From the NCBI RefSeq assembly GCF_015234305.1, contig NZ_JADGMI010000006.1:426816-490815 (forward strand): a stretch of 64,000 nucleotides of DNA, read 5' to 3'. Both the position numbers and the translations under genes were made by a program. The notes under the pieces were generated by a model that was given only the letters and a program-made list of their open reading frames with translations, made no database searches and had not been told where the DNA came from. Positions 51,222 through 60,927 of this stretch are shown piece after piece; the first letter of the stretch is position 1, and each line of letters starts with the position of its first letter. The stretch comes from Superficieibacter sp. 1612_C1 (GTDB taxonomy: Bacteria > Pseudomonadota > Gammaproteobacteria > Enterobacterales > Enterobacteriaceae).

Positions 51222-52518
51222 GAGCCTGTCAGTAATTCTGTGTAACTGCCACTATATTAAAGGTAAGCGATCATCGAACGCGATAATAAATCGACTCATT
51301 GCTAACCGCCAGTTCTGGATCGGCATACTCCATTTTTTCGGCGCATCCTTTATCGCCAGATAAACAACCTTTCGGACCGAGTCATCCGTCGGAAACACTT
51401 TGCGTTTCTTAATCGCCGTCCGGATCACGCTGTTCAGCGATTCGATTGCGTTTGTGGTGTAGATGGCCTTACGGATATCCGGCGGATAGCCAAAGAACGT
51501 GTTCAGATTTTCCCGGTGCGCACGCCAGCTTTTGCTGATTTGGGGATATTTGTCGTCCCATGCATCTGCGAATGCATCCAGCGCCATCAGCGCCGCGTCT
51601 TTGGCCAGGACAACCGCCTTCAGTCCGCTGGTGACGGCTTTGTAGTCCTTCCACGACACGTATTTCAGGCTGTTGCGCACCATATGGATGAGGCACAACT
51701 GGATTTGGGTCTGCGGGTAGATGCTGTTTATTGTATCCGGGAAGCCTTTCAGGCCGTCCACGCAGACAATCAGTATGTCCTGAAGACCACGGTTTTTTAG
51801 CTCCGTCAGCACATTCAGCCAGAACCTTGCGCTTTCATTTTAGGCCAGCCATATACCCAGCAGCTCTTTTTGCCCTTCGGTGTTGATACCCAGTGCGAAG
51901 AAGGCGGCTTTGTCTATTAGGCCGCCATTCTGGCGGACTTTGACGACAATGCAGTCCATATAAACAATGGGATATAATGCATCCAGTTGCCGGTTTTGCC
52001 ACTCCGTAACCTGCTCTTTTACGGCATCCGTGACTTTAGATATCAGCGTGGGTGACACATCGGCGTCGTACATTTCTTTGAGGGTGGCAACGATTTCGCG
52101 AGTGGTCATGCCTTTGGCATACTGCGATAAAATCTGGCTGTCCATCTGCGTGATACGCGTCTGGTTCTTCTTAATTAGCTGAAGTTCAAAGTTGTTTTCA
52201 CGGTCACGCGGCGTGTTCAGCTCTATCGCGCCGTCATCGCACAACACCTTGACGAGTAGCCATTGCGGGTGTTTGAGCCTGTTTTAGGGGCATTTTTCTC
52301 ATGCCCGAGATGGTCAGTCAGCTCCGCATTGAGCACCGTTTCGACGGTTAGCTTCGTCAGCATACGGGAAAACTAATTGAGATCGGCTTCAGTTTTAAGG
52401 CCTTTAGCCAGTTCAGTCGCCAGTGCTTTTAGTTTCTTTTCGTCCATCATTTGCCTGTCTTCATTGCTGGAGTGAACATATCAAAAACAGGCAGATACAC
52501 AATTTAAATTACAGTCTC
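51222..52518 (-). mobile_element. IS256-family insertion sequence with broken transposase
   Basis: About 1297 bp. The ends GAGCCTGTCAGTAATTCTGT (51222) and, on the minus strand, GAGACTGTAATTTAAATTGT (52518) match at about 23 of 29 positions. No target duplication was found. The transposase starts near ATG 52447 (DEKKLKALATELAKGLKTEA) and has an early TAG at about residue 25, a frameshift near NGYSS, and another stop near 51840. Good parts are 51840-52247 (MDSQILSQYAKGMTTREIVA, VYMDCIVVKVRQNG) and 51252-51812 (VCVDGLKGFPDTINSIYPQT, IYTTNAIESLN). It is inactive. Confidence 0.85.
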
Positions 52519-52868
52519 GTAAATTCCCCCTCAAAAACGCCATATATGTGAAAGCTAACCGTATCACGTCAGTGCTTGTTCACCACTGGACGTCCATATA
52601 CGATCCACTGTTCCATGCAGTTATTTAGTGCATTTATAACTTACAAATAAAAATCAGCATTGTGAATAATTATTCTATAGCACGGAAGTGAATTCAGATT
52701 ATTCTGGCCTATTTTTTATTGCTTGCACATTTGTTGTCATATAAATTCTCTGTGAAGTATGTCATTTTAAAATAATTGTCTGAAGAAATGTTCTTCCTGC
52801 AATTGCGCTGATCTTAGTTGACTGACACAACGACTCCCTTTTGCTTGTAATTTTGCTGACTGTATTGC
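52519..52868. other. AT-rich intergenic stretch
   Basis: About 350 bp to the right of the IS256 copy. No gene, terminator or repeat was recognised. Confidence 0.5.
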
Positions 52869-53075
52869 TCAGGGCGCTTTCAAAACCAGTACTACAGTGG
52901 GAAATCCACCAACCGACGCATCTGATTCGCAGTGACTCCTGAAATTATTGTTCTGCGCCTGTATCTGCTGAGTTAGCGTTATGCTATACACCCGGCCTGA
53001 CAGTGTTTTATGCTCTCCAATGATTTCATAACAGCTTGATTCAGGAAAATCAAAGCCTGAATGAGGCAAAATCAC
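52869..53075 (-). CDS. Hypothetical 68-aa protein
   Basis: GTG start at 53075, 7 bp after the stop of the small membrane protein gene. The frame has a Cys-containing N-terminal part and ends in a hydrophobic VGGFPTVVLVLKAP. No family recognised and no clear ribosome site; it may be a gene remnant. Confidence 0.3.
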   Translation of the reverse strand: MILPHSGFDFPESSCYEIIGEHKTLSGRVYSITLTQQIQAQNNNFRSHCESDASVGGFPTVVLVLKAP

Positions 53076-53082
53076 GCCGGTT

Positions 53083-53307
53083 TCAGAGTCTGAAAATTAT
53101 GGCTGCAACAGTTACGGGCATTGCATGAAACATCAACCAGCATATTCCTGCTGCACGAAAGTAAACAGAGCCTGGTAAAGCTGTGTTTTCAATTGATGCT
53201 GAATAGCCAGCCAGTGTCCATAGAACCAAACCAGTGATAGTCCAGATAAGGCATATCATCCATTTATATTTTTTTGAAAATTTTTTTAATCTGGTCATTT
53301 TCATCAT
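53083..53307 (-). CDS. Small inner-membrane protein, two predicted helices
   Basis: 74 residues: a basic N-terminus (MMKMTRLKKFSKKYK) and two membrane helices (WMICLIWTITGLVLWTLAG; AAGICWLMFHAMPVTVAAII). GGAAGGAAAGA precedes the start ATG pair. It follows the 54-aa gene by about 95 bp on the same strand. Function unknown. Confidence 0.5.
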   Translation of the reverse strand: MMKMTRLKKFSKKYKWMICLIWTITGLVLWTLAGYSASIENTALPGSVYFRAAGICWLMFHAMPVTVAAIIFRL

Positions 53308-53357
53308 TCTTTCCTTCCTTTAATAAAGTATTCTATAGCTAATCACTTAACCGAAAG

Positions 53358-53384
53358 AATGGCGAGGAAGTCAGTCTCGCCATT
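53358..53384 (-). terminator. Hairpin after the 54-aa gene
   Basis: AATGGCGAG and CTCGCCATT form a perfect 9-bp stem around a 9-base loop, 18 bp beyond the stop at 53402. Only a short T tract (CTTT) follows on the minus strand. Confidence 0.6.
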
Positions 53385-53401
53385 GAAGAAGTGTAAAAGT
53401 G

Positions 53402-53566
53402 CTATTTATTATGCTTTTTACGATATTCAGCAGTAGCTTCCTCAGCTTCTTTTTTCGCCTTTTCCGCAAGTTCCTCCACTTTATCTTCAGGTATTAGCTT
53501 CCCGGCTTCATGTATTTCAGCCAGCCCATCGCCCACGTTGGTCTCAAGTGGTTCTATGTTCATCAT
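53402..53566 (-). CDS. Small acidic/lysine-rich helical protein (54 aa)
   Basis: ATG 53566 follows AGGAGGGTG, an excellent ribosome site. The protein begins MMNIEPLETNVGDGLAEIHE and ends in a long charged helix (VEELAEKAKKEAEEATAEYR, then KKHNK). Good ribosome site, clean coding pattern and own terminator make it a probable real gene. Function unknown. Confidence 0.6.
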   Translation of the reverse strand: MMNIEPLETNVGDGLAEIHEAGKLIPEDKVEELAEKAKKEAEEATAEYRKKHNK

Positions 53567-53719
53567 CACCCTCCTGTTAGTGTGGTTTTCTAAAGCTTAG
53601 CTCATACCAGTAAGTTCTGGCGTAACAGACTGCCTTATGATTTCTATATCAGTAACTCCACTGGCCTGCTCCTTTCCGGCAGACACTCCAACATTTAAGT
53701 TTCAGCTCAGAGGGTATGT

Positions 53720-54007
53720 ATGAGCAACCCAGGGTTTGCATGTGCATTTAAGGAAAAAGGCGTCCGTCAAATGACAGAAGGAGGCTGTACCGTTACAGAA
53801 ATTTCCGTTCTTCCTGGTAGTTTTGTACACTAACTCTGCAAATGGCTATGGACTATCAAATCCCATAACAGAGAACAATACTTCCCAGATATACTGGAGG
53901 CCAAAAATGAATGCCTGAAGCTCAGGCAGCAATTGAAGCATCCTGCTAAAAAAGCTCGGGATATTCTGAAAAAGGCTGCCTGGTACTTTGCAGGGGAGAC
54001 TGAATGA
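53720..54007 (+). pseudogene. IS3-type orfA remnant
   Basis: The frame from 53720 (FACAFKEKGVRQMTEGGCTV) meets a stop near 53831 and continues as REQYFPDILEAKNECLKLRQ, then KKARDILKKAAWYFAGETE, the C-terminal end of an IS3-family OrfA. Not functional. Confidence 0.65.
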
Positions 54008-54454
54008 AGTGCCTCATTATCATTGAGCGCCTCTCTGGATGGGGAGTCAGGACGTTGTATCGTGTAAGGGATCTGACATCCGGAAGCTTCAGGTTTGTTA
54101 ACTCCGCCATTTCTGAACTTTGGCCCACAATACCTTACAACACAGACTTTCAGCAATGGGCATGCTGCTGTACGTCGAAAGCTCCTCCGAAAGGCACTAC
54201 GCGCCGTGTCTTTTTTACGACACTAAATGCCTTGCGGACAGCATTACCATAAACAAAGCGGAACTGCTTACGCAGGTTCAGTAGTAAGTTCAAACCCATA
54301 CTTAAGAGTATTGTCGCTACAACAGACCTTGCCGTGAAGGGGTAAAACATCTTATATTTATGGCATTCAGTCTGTAAAAACTAAATCTGGCATCCAAAGT
54401 TAAAGATTACTGGCATGGAATGTATATAATTATTTTTTAGGGTAACCACTAAGT
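54008..54454. other. Unassigned stretch beside the IS3 remnant
   Basis: Short frames on both strands without recognisable motifs. The minus-strand frame at 54150-54350 contains KQFRFVYGNAVRKAFSVVKK, which could be a gene remnant. Confidence 0.4.
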
Positions 54455-55062
54455 ATGAAAATGAAAACTCAATTTTCCATATCGGCATTTTCCCTTTTTA
54501 CCATTTCACTTCTTTTTCCATTTCTGGTAGAACTGCATGTTCCTTTGAAACATGGTGAAGTGGTTGTCTTGATTGAAAACGGCCAGGCAGTTTGGCTCCT
54601 GTTTTGTGCCATTTTTACTGCCTGGTATATAAAATCGATGCCACACGAGGAAAAAGTGTTCTGGCTATGGTATGGTGGATCGTTCTTTTAGGAAGAAGTA
54701 CCAGTTGGGGAAGAAACTATTTTCCTGATGAACCCAGACTTATTTTTAGAGCTATTTCAGTGCTGCTAATTTCAATATTGATCCTGCCAGTTATTTTTTC
54801 GAACATTTTGCGTAAAAAGATTATCATTAAATTCCGGTCTGTTCGGTTACCAGTATGGATGTCCCTGTTAGTTGTGACAACTTATCTTATCGCCGATTCG
54901 GTAGAGCATCATAGATTTATCGCTCCATTATTTTTGCATGATACGCGATACACCGATTTAATCGAGGAGCTTTACGAGACTATTTTTATGCTGGGTCTTT
55001 TTGAAGTATCTCTGGATGTTATGAAGGATGAAAAGAAACGCCTGCTAAATAGCAGTACGTGA
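54455..55062 (+). pseudogene. Integral membrane protein gene with a frameshift
   Basis: Frame 1 (54455-54691) gives 78 residues with two helices (ISAFSLFTISLLFPFLVEL; AVWLLFCAIFTAWYIKSM) and stops at TAG. Frame 2 takes over near 54672 (WWIVLLGRSTSWGRNYFPDE) and runs to 55062 with helices at LLISILILPVIFSNIL and WMSLLVVTTYLIADSVEH, ending ELYETIFMLGLFEVSLDVMK. Together they make one protein of about 200 residues with five helices. No long homopolymer sits at the shift. Family not recognised. Confidence 0.65.
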
Positions 55063-55123
55063 TACCATCAGGCGGGACAAGGCGACTTTCACACCCGAGC
55101 GGCTGGGATATCTGGCACAACAT

Positions 55124-55148
55124 AAAAACCCGCCTAAGCGGGTTTGGT
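55124..55148 (+). terminator. Terminator between the membrane gene and the convergent copper-protein gene
   Basis: AAACCCGCCTAAGCGGGTTT (stem AAACCCGC/GCGGGTTT) at 55127-55146, between two convergent genes, with A and T flanks that allow use in both directions. Confidence 0.8.
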
Positions 55149-55162
55149 AATTTCAATTTCTC

Positions 55163-55495
55163 TCAGGCGGCCATCTTTCTGCATTGTTCAGCGCAGCGAT
55201 GACAAGCTCTGGAGCAGTCCTGGCAATGCTCATGTTCATGCGTTGCGCACTCATCACCGCACTTCTGACAAACATCGGCGCAAAGTCGGCAGAGTTCCTG
55301 GACATACGTGCTATCACTATTAAGCGTCATGGATTGAGCTGCAAAACGGCAGATATTTGCACACTGTATATCCAGTTTTATGCACGTGCGCATCATTTCA
55401 AGGCTCTCTTCTTCGAGACATGAAGCCGCACAATTATCACATGCAACTGCACACAGGTAGCAAGTCTCAATGCATTTTTTATATTCGTCTAACAT
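55163..55495 (-). CDS. Four-helix-bundle Cys-rich copper-binding protein (Csp/DUF326 type)
   Basis: 110 residues with 18 cysteines, spaced CxxxC and CxxC along helices (CIETCYLCAVACDNCAASCL; CIKLDIQCANIC; LCRLCADVCQKCGDEC; CQDCSRACHRCAEQCRKM), the pattern of cytosolic Csp3-type copper-storage proteins. No signal peptide, so it acts in the cytoplasm, storing or buffering Cu(I). TAAGGAGAAATC precedes ATG 55495. No copper pump is adjacent. Confidence 0.88.
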   Translation of the reverse strand: MLDEYKKCIETCYLCAVACDNCAASCLEEESLEMMRTCIKLDIQCANICRFAAQSMTLNSDSTYVQELCRLCADVCQKCGDECATHEHEHCQDCSRACHRCAEQCRKMAA

Positions 55496-55686
55496 GATTT
55501 CTCCTTAGCTAGGTTACGTATTAAGCATGGAAGAAATAATTGTTTATGCAACTCTGGAATTAGTTAATAACCTTTCCAGCACTTCATCTAATTGATTCAC
55601 AAAGCATTTTTGTGATTCCCCTGTGCGCTAATGACAACTAATGGCTGCGGATTTAACCGATAGAAGAAATACACTTGGATTGGCCC

Positions 55687-56592
55687 CTATATTTCCATAC
55701 ACTTTTTATCACTTAACCCGTTACTGGTACGCCGCCGCAGATATTCCCGTGGCGAGCGATACCCCAGTGCACTATGCGGATGCCATTCGTTATAGTGCTC
55801 GAACGCTTCCGCAAGATTTTTTGCTGCCGTTAATCCGTCTGGTTTCGGCATGATGCTGATATAATCCCGCTTCATCGTTTTCACGAAACTCTCTGCCATC
55901 CCGTTGCTTTCCGGACTGCGTACCGCCGTATGTTTAGGCTCCAGTCCTACCATTCTCGCGAACTGACGCGTCTGACGAGAACGGTACGCTGAACCGTTGT
56001 CTGTCAGCCACTCAACGGGGAAGGCTGGTAGGGTGCTGCCGAAGCGTCGCTCCACCGCACCCAGCATGACGTCCTGAACCGTTTCGCTGTCATATCCACC
56101 GGTACTGGCTGCCCAGTGCAACGCTTCCCGATCGCAGCAGTCCAGCGCGAACGTGACCCGCAGTTTTTCGCCATTGTCACAGCGGAACTCGAACCCGTCA
56201 GAGCACCACCGCTGGTTACTTTCCCCGACGGCCACTTTTCCTGTATGCGCCCGTTTCAAGGGCGGTATTGCAGGTTTCTGTTCGAGCAGCAGCGCATTCT
56301 GACGCATGATCCGGTACACTCGTTTGGCATTCATTACAGCAAGGTCTTCGGCTTCCGACTGACGGCGTAGCAGAGCCCACACCCGGCGATAACCATACGT
56401 AGGCAGATCGCCGATAACAGCATGTATCCGCGACAGGGCATCAGTATCATCCGGCTGACGTTTGCGGCGACGATCCTGCCAGTTGTCCGGGCGTCTTAAC
56501 CGGGTATGAAGCTGCGCACGTGAGACCCGAAGGCAGCGGCTGACGAAGCTTATTCGCCATCCTCTGGCAACAAGGGTACATGCGCTATCCAC
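55687..56592 (-). CDS. IS2 OrfB, DDE transposase domain
   Basis: 301 residues, close to IS2 OrfB ([80 protein letters not shown]). The DDE residues are intact. It is made as an OrfAB fusion by -1 frameshifting. Confidence 0.95.
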   Translation of the reverse strand: MDSACTLVARGWRISFVSRCLRVSRAQLHTRLRRPDNWQDRRRKRQPDDTDALSRIHAVIGDLPTYGYRRVWALLRRQSEAEDLAVMNAKRVYRIMRQNALLLEQKPAIPPLKRAHTGKVAVGESNQRWCSDGFEFRCDNGEKLRVTFALDCCDREALHWAASTGGYDSETVQDVMLGAVERRFGSTLPAFPVEWLTDNGSAYRSRQTRQFARMVGLEPKHTAVRSPESNGMAESFVKTMKRDYISIMPKPDGLTAAKNLAEAFEHYNEWHPHSALGYRSPREYLRRRTSNGLSDKKCMEI

Positions 56593-56915
56593 TTTTTTTG
56601 GCGGCCAATATCGACAGCTTCTTTAAGAAGTTCAACTTCCATTGTTTTCTTGCCCAGCAGGCGCTGAAGCTCTTTGATCTGCTTCATTGCTGAGGCAAGC
56701 TCAGAGGCTGGAACCACCTGTTCACCCGCTGCCACGGCAGCGAGACTGCCCTCCTGATATTGCTTGCGCCAGAGAAACAACTGGCTGGCTGCAATGCCAT
56801 GTTGACGGGCGACGACTGAAACAGTCATACCGGGTTCAAAACTCTGCTGAACAATGGCGATTTTTTCCTGAACGGTACGCCGTCTGCGCTTCTCTGGACC
56901 TAAAACGTCAATCAT
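56550..56915 (-). CDS. IS2 OrfA
   Basis: 121 residues ([20 protein letters not shown]), with helix-turn-helix [20 protein letters not shown] and a coiled-coil segment ([20 protein letters not shown]). It matches IS2 OrfA, which binds the IS ends, and it overlaps orfB. Confidence 0.95.
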   Translation of the reverse strand: MIDVLGPEKRRRRTVQEKIAIVQQSFEPGMTVSVVARQHGIAASQLFLWRKQYQEGSLAAVAAGEQVVPASELASAMKQIKELQRLLGKKTMEVELLKEAVDIGRQKKWIAHVPLLPEDGE

Positions 56916-57121
56916 CCGGACTCCAACGACCAGTTTAAAACTAGTATTAAGACTATCACTTATTTAAGTGATACCAGCTGTCTGGAGATTCATGGGGCCA
57001 GTCTAACACTTGACAAGACGTAACATATAACTGGATATAAATTTCATATAAAACCAGCATAAATCAAGATTGTGGCTGGTTTCAGTAATTAGCGCTGTGC
57101 AAAAGGCAACTGCTGATGCCT

Positions 57122-57326
57122 TTGACAGAGTGAATTTTTCTGGTAAAAATACAGACGTGGCGAATCCCCCTGTGCGGAGGGGCGAACCAGTTATCAACTT
57201 GTGTTATTTGTTATCGCTCGCGGGTTATATGTACTGGCATAAACCCACCGGGAGGCACCCGGCACCACGCTTATGTCTAAGGTTACAAACTCTTTCGCCT
57301 GTCTGGATAAGCAGGCTTTTTTATCC
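57122..57326 (+). ncRNA. Structured small RNA candidate A (promoter, two hairpins, terminator)
   Basis: A -35 TTGACA (57122-57127) and -10 TAAAAAT (57144) with a 16-bp spacer place the start near 57156. The RNA would begin GTGGCGAATCCCCC, form hairpin 1 (CCCCCTGTGCGGAGGGG), carry a variable middle, then hairpin 2 (CCGGGAGGCACCCGG) and CACCAC, which can pair back to the 5' GTGGCG (one mismatch). CCTGTCTGGATAAGCAGG followed by TTTTTT at 57299-57322 ends it. Five related copies lie at 59.5-61.1 kb on the other strand. The plan resembles C4-type antisense RNAs; this is from memory. Confidence 0.6.
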
Positions 57327-57955
57327 ATACTTTTACTTAATCACTCCCATAGCGGAGGTAATGGATATCCCATGGCAGACCCATAAGCGGTGTTGTGCCC
57401 CGCACGTCCGAATGCTCTTCCCTGAAAGGAGTTCTGACAGTACTGAGCCCTTAGGAGTGGAATATAAGTGGAGCATGCCAACGTGCCGGATGTTTTCACG
57501 GGTAGAATCATCACCAGCATTAACTGGTACTTCAAGCAAAAGGGTGTCAATACAAAACTGCGGTTGCCTAAGGCATAGCCCGAACGGCAGGTTGCGTAGT
57601 GTTTAGTGATGACCGTAAGAGCAACTTTGCTTCCTCCTGGCTTTACAGCAGATAGTCTGTTCAAACCGACACTACTAACTGACGATTTTATCAAATACCG
57701 GGGAAGGTCATAGTCTCTCAATATGTTACTATTTTGTGGTGTCTTTCAATCATAGGTTTGCCTTCCTGTTAAGTTGGCAGGCTCCGGTTAAACCACAAAT
57801 GTGCATGGGCTCAACGGCCTTCAGCTTTTACGGCTAAAAAACTTCGAAGTTGTGCAAGCTGTGTTTATATAAAAATCATAAACTGATGTAACATGACGAT
57901 TGATTTTCGTGATCATTAGAGAGATAGTAACGGATCAAAACGATGAGGAAATATT

Positions 57956-58198
57956 ATGACATTAAAAACTAATCTTTTTCTGGGATGGTTTATTGGTACA
58001 ACCATCTTTACTTGCTTCACCATGGGTAAATATTTTGCAGAGCAGTATTTCGATGGCTCTCAGACACCATGGGTGATCAGCTCCTTAGTCGCACTAATCA
58101 TCAACTGGTGGGGGTGCGGCATCATTCAACACTTCACGTCAATATCTGAGCAAAAATCCAATACTGACCATCCTGATGAACTAAAACCGCAACCGTAA
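57956..58198 (+). CDS. Small inner-membrane protein (80 aa)
   Basis: Two membrane helices (FLGWFIGTTIFTCFTMGKYF; ISSLVALIINWWGCGIIQHF), then a polar tail (SEQKSNTDHPDELKPQP). ATGAGGAAATATT precedes the ATG. Clear coding pattern; family not recognised. Confidence 0.6.
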   Translation: MTLKTNLFLGWFIGTTIFTCFTMGKYFAEQYFDGSQTPWVISSLVALIINWWGCGIIQHFTSISEQKSNTDHPDELKPQP

Positions 58199-58524
58199 TC
58201 ATGTTGACAGCGTGGTATAATCAGGTGCCTCCGTAAATACGATTTGAGCTAGTCGCCTGGCCTGCTGGCTGTCCGTGTAATATTCTTTGTCCTGTTAAGG
58301 TTTATAGAAAGTAGTAGGGCTGAAATATACATCTGCAAAAGATTGCAAGAAATATATGACGACCAGGTTTTGTTTTAGATATGTCAGCGGAAAACGAGTT
58401 CAGGTGAACGAGACGCAATGATTTACCCTCAGCTTTCTTGACGAAGTAGCAACGAAATTTTTTGCAAACCGTCAGGAATTTTAATTTCTTAAAGAAATGG
58501 ATGTATTTTAGCTTTTCAAGAGAT

Positions 58525-58707
58525 TTACTTCTTTTTTAACAATATTGATTTTATTTCGGAGACGTCAATAATACTTTTCAGCATCGGAGGTAGGTTAAAG
58601 GAGAAAGTATCAGCCATGTCTCTGGAGTCTGTCGGCCATTCGATGTACAGATGTCGTTGAGCCGCTGCGGCTGCCAGGAACAATATCGCGAGGCTCAGAC
58701 TGCTCAA
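58525..58707 (-). CDS. Hypothetical 60-aa protein with signal-like N-terminus (possible remnant)
   Basis: Begins MSSLSLAILFLAAAAAQ, hydrophobic, then HLYIEWPTDSRDMADTFSF and ends in KKK. The frame is open further upstream (AKGLLSSLSL), so it may be the tail of a lost gene and not a full one. No good ribosome site. Confidence 0.3.
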   Translation of the reverse strand: MSSLSLAILFLAAAAAQRHLYIEWPTDSRDMADTFSFNLPPMLKSIIDVSEIKSILLKKK

Positions 58708-58735
58708 TAATCCTTTAGCATTTGCTGGTTATCTG

Positions 58736-58890
58736 ATGTATTTCTCATCGGGCATTGTGGCATCACGCTGGATATTAATGGTATCGTTCGCCAGTTGCAG
58801 GTTGCCTTTCGCTTTAACGTGCTGCTTGTTATAGATAAGGGTATTATCTCGGTAGTGATTTATCATCCAGTCGGGTGTCGGCAGCATGTA
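58736..58890 (-). pseudogene. Unidentified coding remnant
   Basis: A minus-strand frame reads TPDWMINHYRDNTLIYNKQH, then VKAKGNLQLANDTINIQRDA and TMPDEKYIR before a stop. It has a real protein look, about 50 residues, but no start; I do not recognise the family. Confidence 0.35.
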
Positions 58891-58979
58891 ATAATCACCA
58901 GCATGTTTATCGCTCTTCGTTTATTACACAGACTGCCGGTGATCGGTATATAATTCATCTCCGGTTTATACCACCGTGG

Positions 58980-59134
58980 TGTATGGGACGAGGTATTGAC
59001 GGGGTTGCTGCACTAACATCGAGGACGCTGGTTCGGATCTTTCATCACTCGTATACGATTAAAATAAAAGGACAAAACTATCGACTGAAACAGACACGAA
59101 AGACCATTAATACCGCTGAAGTTAATCCTGAGTA
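58980..59134 (+). pseudogene. IS21-family IstB-type ATPase, C-terminal remnant
   Basis: The end of the frame, RTLVRIFHHSYTIKIKGQNY then RLKQTRK, matches the RLxHHSHxxxIKGESYRL tail of IstB helper proteins. Nothing else of the IS21 element is visible nearby. Confidence 0.55.
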
Positions 59135-59242
59135 AAACGGTGAATCAATATTAGACTGTCGGTGGAAATGTAAGTGGAAAAATTTCACCCCGTCATTGGC
59201 ACCTTCGATATTATTCAGTTCTGTGCAACCAACTTTCTTATA

Positions 59243-59265
59243 AGGGACTGTCCCGGGGACAGTCC
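59243..59265. terminator. Strong hairpin
   Basis: GGACTGTCC-CGG-GGACAGTCC at about 59247-59267 is a nearly perfect palindrome followed by GTTTTC. It may end a transcript from the left. Confidence 0.5.
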
Positions 59266-59502
59266 GTTTTCACAACCCGGTATAGTTATACTCTTCATCA
59301 ATGCTGCTTTAATTTCCTGTAATTAAACAGCTATGTCTGTAGGCAGATCATCACAACCGCTCCTGAAACGAACAGGGCGACGCGAAACGTCAGCATAATA
59401 AACTTTCTCATTATACCAGACCGTGGATACTATCAGTCAGATAACATTATTAATATCTATAAATGTCATTTTATCGGTGCGGTTCAGGGGAAGCATTATG
59501 GG

Positions 59503-59690
59503 ATAAAAAAAGCCTGCTCGGGCAAGCAGGCATCAAAGAAGCACGAGAAAAGAAGCTAAAGCGAAACGTTTATGGTGCCGGGTGCCTCCCGGTAAGTCCA
59601 GATCAGCATCTGAAACTTGCGTATTGATGACGGTTAACCCTCGTAAACGGGCTGCTGATTACGCTCCTCCGCCCAGGAGAATTCACCACT
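59503..59690 (-). ncRNA. Structured small RNA candidate B
   Basis: Minus strand: a TAAAAT/TCTATG -10 region near 59697-59715 is followed by GTGGTGAATTCTCCTGGGCG (hairpin 1, CTCC/GGAG), a variable middle of about 65 bases, ACCGGGAGGCACCCGGCACC (hairpin 2) and then the terminator GCCTGCTTGCCCGAGCAGGC with a T-run ending at 59503. The 5' GTGGTG and 3' CACCA can pair. TTGACATTTTGTGC lies further upstream (about 59770) as another promoter element. Confidence 0.6.
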
Positions 59691-59790
59691 TTTTAAACAT
59701 AGACAATTTTACCGCTTCTTTCCTGTATATGGGCAAAAATGTCAGTCCAAAAGCACAAAATGTCAATAAAGAGAGGTTCGCGAAGGAGGT

Positions 59791-59910
59791 GTGGTGCCGG
59801 GTGCCTCCCGGTGAGCCTGCGCCAGTACGCATAACCCGCGATTCTCGCAATGCATACTACAGCAGATGAGCCATTCCTGGTTCGCCCCTCCGCTCAGGGG
59901 GATTCACCAC
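59791..59910 (-). ncRNA. Structured small RNA candidate C (no own terminator)
   Basis: Minus strand: CTCTAAAATAATAAA (-10 TAAAAT) then GTGGTGAATCCCCCTGAGCG and GAGGGGCGAACC (perfect hairpin 1), a variable middle, then ACCGGGAGGCACCCGGCACC and AC (hairpin 2 and closing strand). No terminator is seen directly after it; transcripts could run on into copy B, whose terminator is at 59503. Confidence 0.55.
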
Positions 59911-60384
59911 TTTATTATTTTAGAGTGTTTCGTGATTTTCGTATAATGGAAACATTAACAGCGGTCCGGTCACAGAAATTACCACAGGATAACTTACACC
60001 AGGAAATCGTGGAGCAGTATGAGCTTGATAAAACCGCCACCATCCTTAATATAGTCAGGAATGAACGCAAAAACAAACTGACACTATCCTGCAATGCGGG
60101 TGATTCATTGTAATTATATGCTTAATTTAAAGGTGATCGCTCTCAGATGCATCCAGAGGACAATAAAAGTCGACCGCCTGGAAAGAAACCGACCAAATCA
60201 TAAATGATAATGCAGGTCTTTCCCTGCCGTCACCACTGTTTTATTAAAGTCATAAATGGGGATGACTGTTGCACCGGCAGGCTTTGAGTGAAAATCAAAG
60301 TCTGCACCCGCTCGTGGTCCCGGATAAACTCAGCAGAGCCATGGTCATCCGGAACCTCTATCTAAATAAAGGATCATTTGAAAT

Positions 60385-60494
60385 ATGGTGTCAATTGCCT
60401 CCCATGTTCCTTCTCCAGCAAGCAGGCCTGCGAACGATAGCAAATAACTCCAAATTAATAACCGGTTCGCCCCTCCGCGCAAGGGGATTCACCT
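60385..60494 (-). ncRNA. Structured small RNA candidate D (degenerate)
   Basis: GGTGAATCCCCTTGCGCGGA and GGGGCGAACC keep hairpin 1 and the start region (GTCTAAGCTTGAATAAAG upstream, like the other copies), but hairpin 2 is eroded (GGGAGGCAATTGACACCAT). Upstream sequence about 60540-60570 closely repeats that of copy B (CTTTATTAACATTCTGTGCG against CTTTATTGACATTTTGTGCT). Confidence 0.45.
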
Positions 60495-60731
60495 TTATTC
60501 AAGCTTAGACGTTTTTTCGCGTTTTGCTGTGTACAGGCAAAAAAGCCAGTTCAAACGCACAGAATGTTAATAAAGTTGCCTTCCTGGAGATGTGAATGCT
60601 GTCTTCCGGTGAGTCTTTGATATGAGGATGACGGTGCTCTTTTCATACAGGGCAAGTTTATCTGAACATCGTTAAGAACGTTATCGCAGGAAGGCCGGAC
60701 ACGATATGGATCAGGAATCTGACCAGAGGAG

Positions 60732-60840
60732 TTATGCTTCGCGCCTCCCGGTAAGGACCGGTCAGCGACCGAAAACTAAGTGTAAGATTTTTCCACTCGG
60801 CTGACTCCTGACTATGCCCCTTCACCACAGGCGATTCACC
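60732..60840 (-). repeat. Relic E of the structured RNA repeat
   Basis: GGTGAATCGCCTGTGGTGAA and GGGGC correspond to the 5' part, and ACCGGGAGGCGCGAAG to hairpin 2. The pairings are mostly lost, so it is probably not functional. Confidence 0.45.
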
Positions 60841-60927
60841 TTATTCCGTAAACTGAGCCTTTTCTTCATGATTCATCATGACAGAACAAAAATATCAGCC
60901 TGTTAGTAACATATAGCTGTAACGCTT

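Larger units (their letters stand above)
55676..57005 (-). mobile_element. IS2-type insertion sequence, complete
   Basis: 1330 bp (IS2 is 1331). The left end TAGACTGGCCCC is at 57005 (minus strand) and the right end TGGATTGGCCCC at 55676. The 5-bp direct repeat ACACT flanks it (55671-55675 and 57006-57010), so insertion is simple and fairly recent. Confidence 0.96.

Noticed and set aside
57070..57606. 178-codon plus-strand frame across the small RNA candidate A
   Set aside because: It crosses a promoter, two hairpins and a terminator, and its translation has no domain-like segments.
59850..60113. 87-codon frame ending QKLPQDNLHQEIVEQYELDK...
   Set aside because: The last 55 codons look somewhat protein-like, but the start lies within RNA copy C, there is no ribosome site, and no family is recognised; kept out of the gene list.
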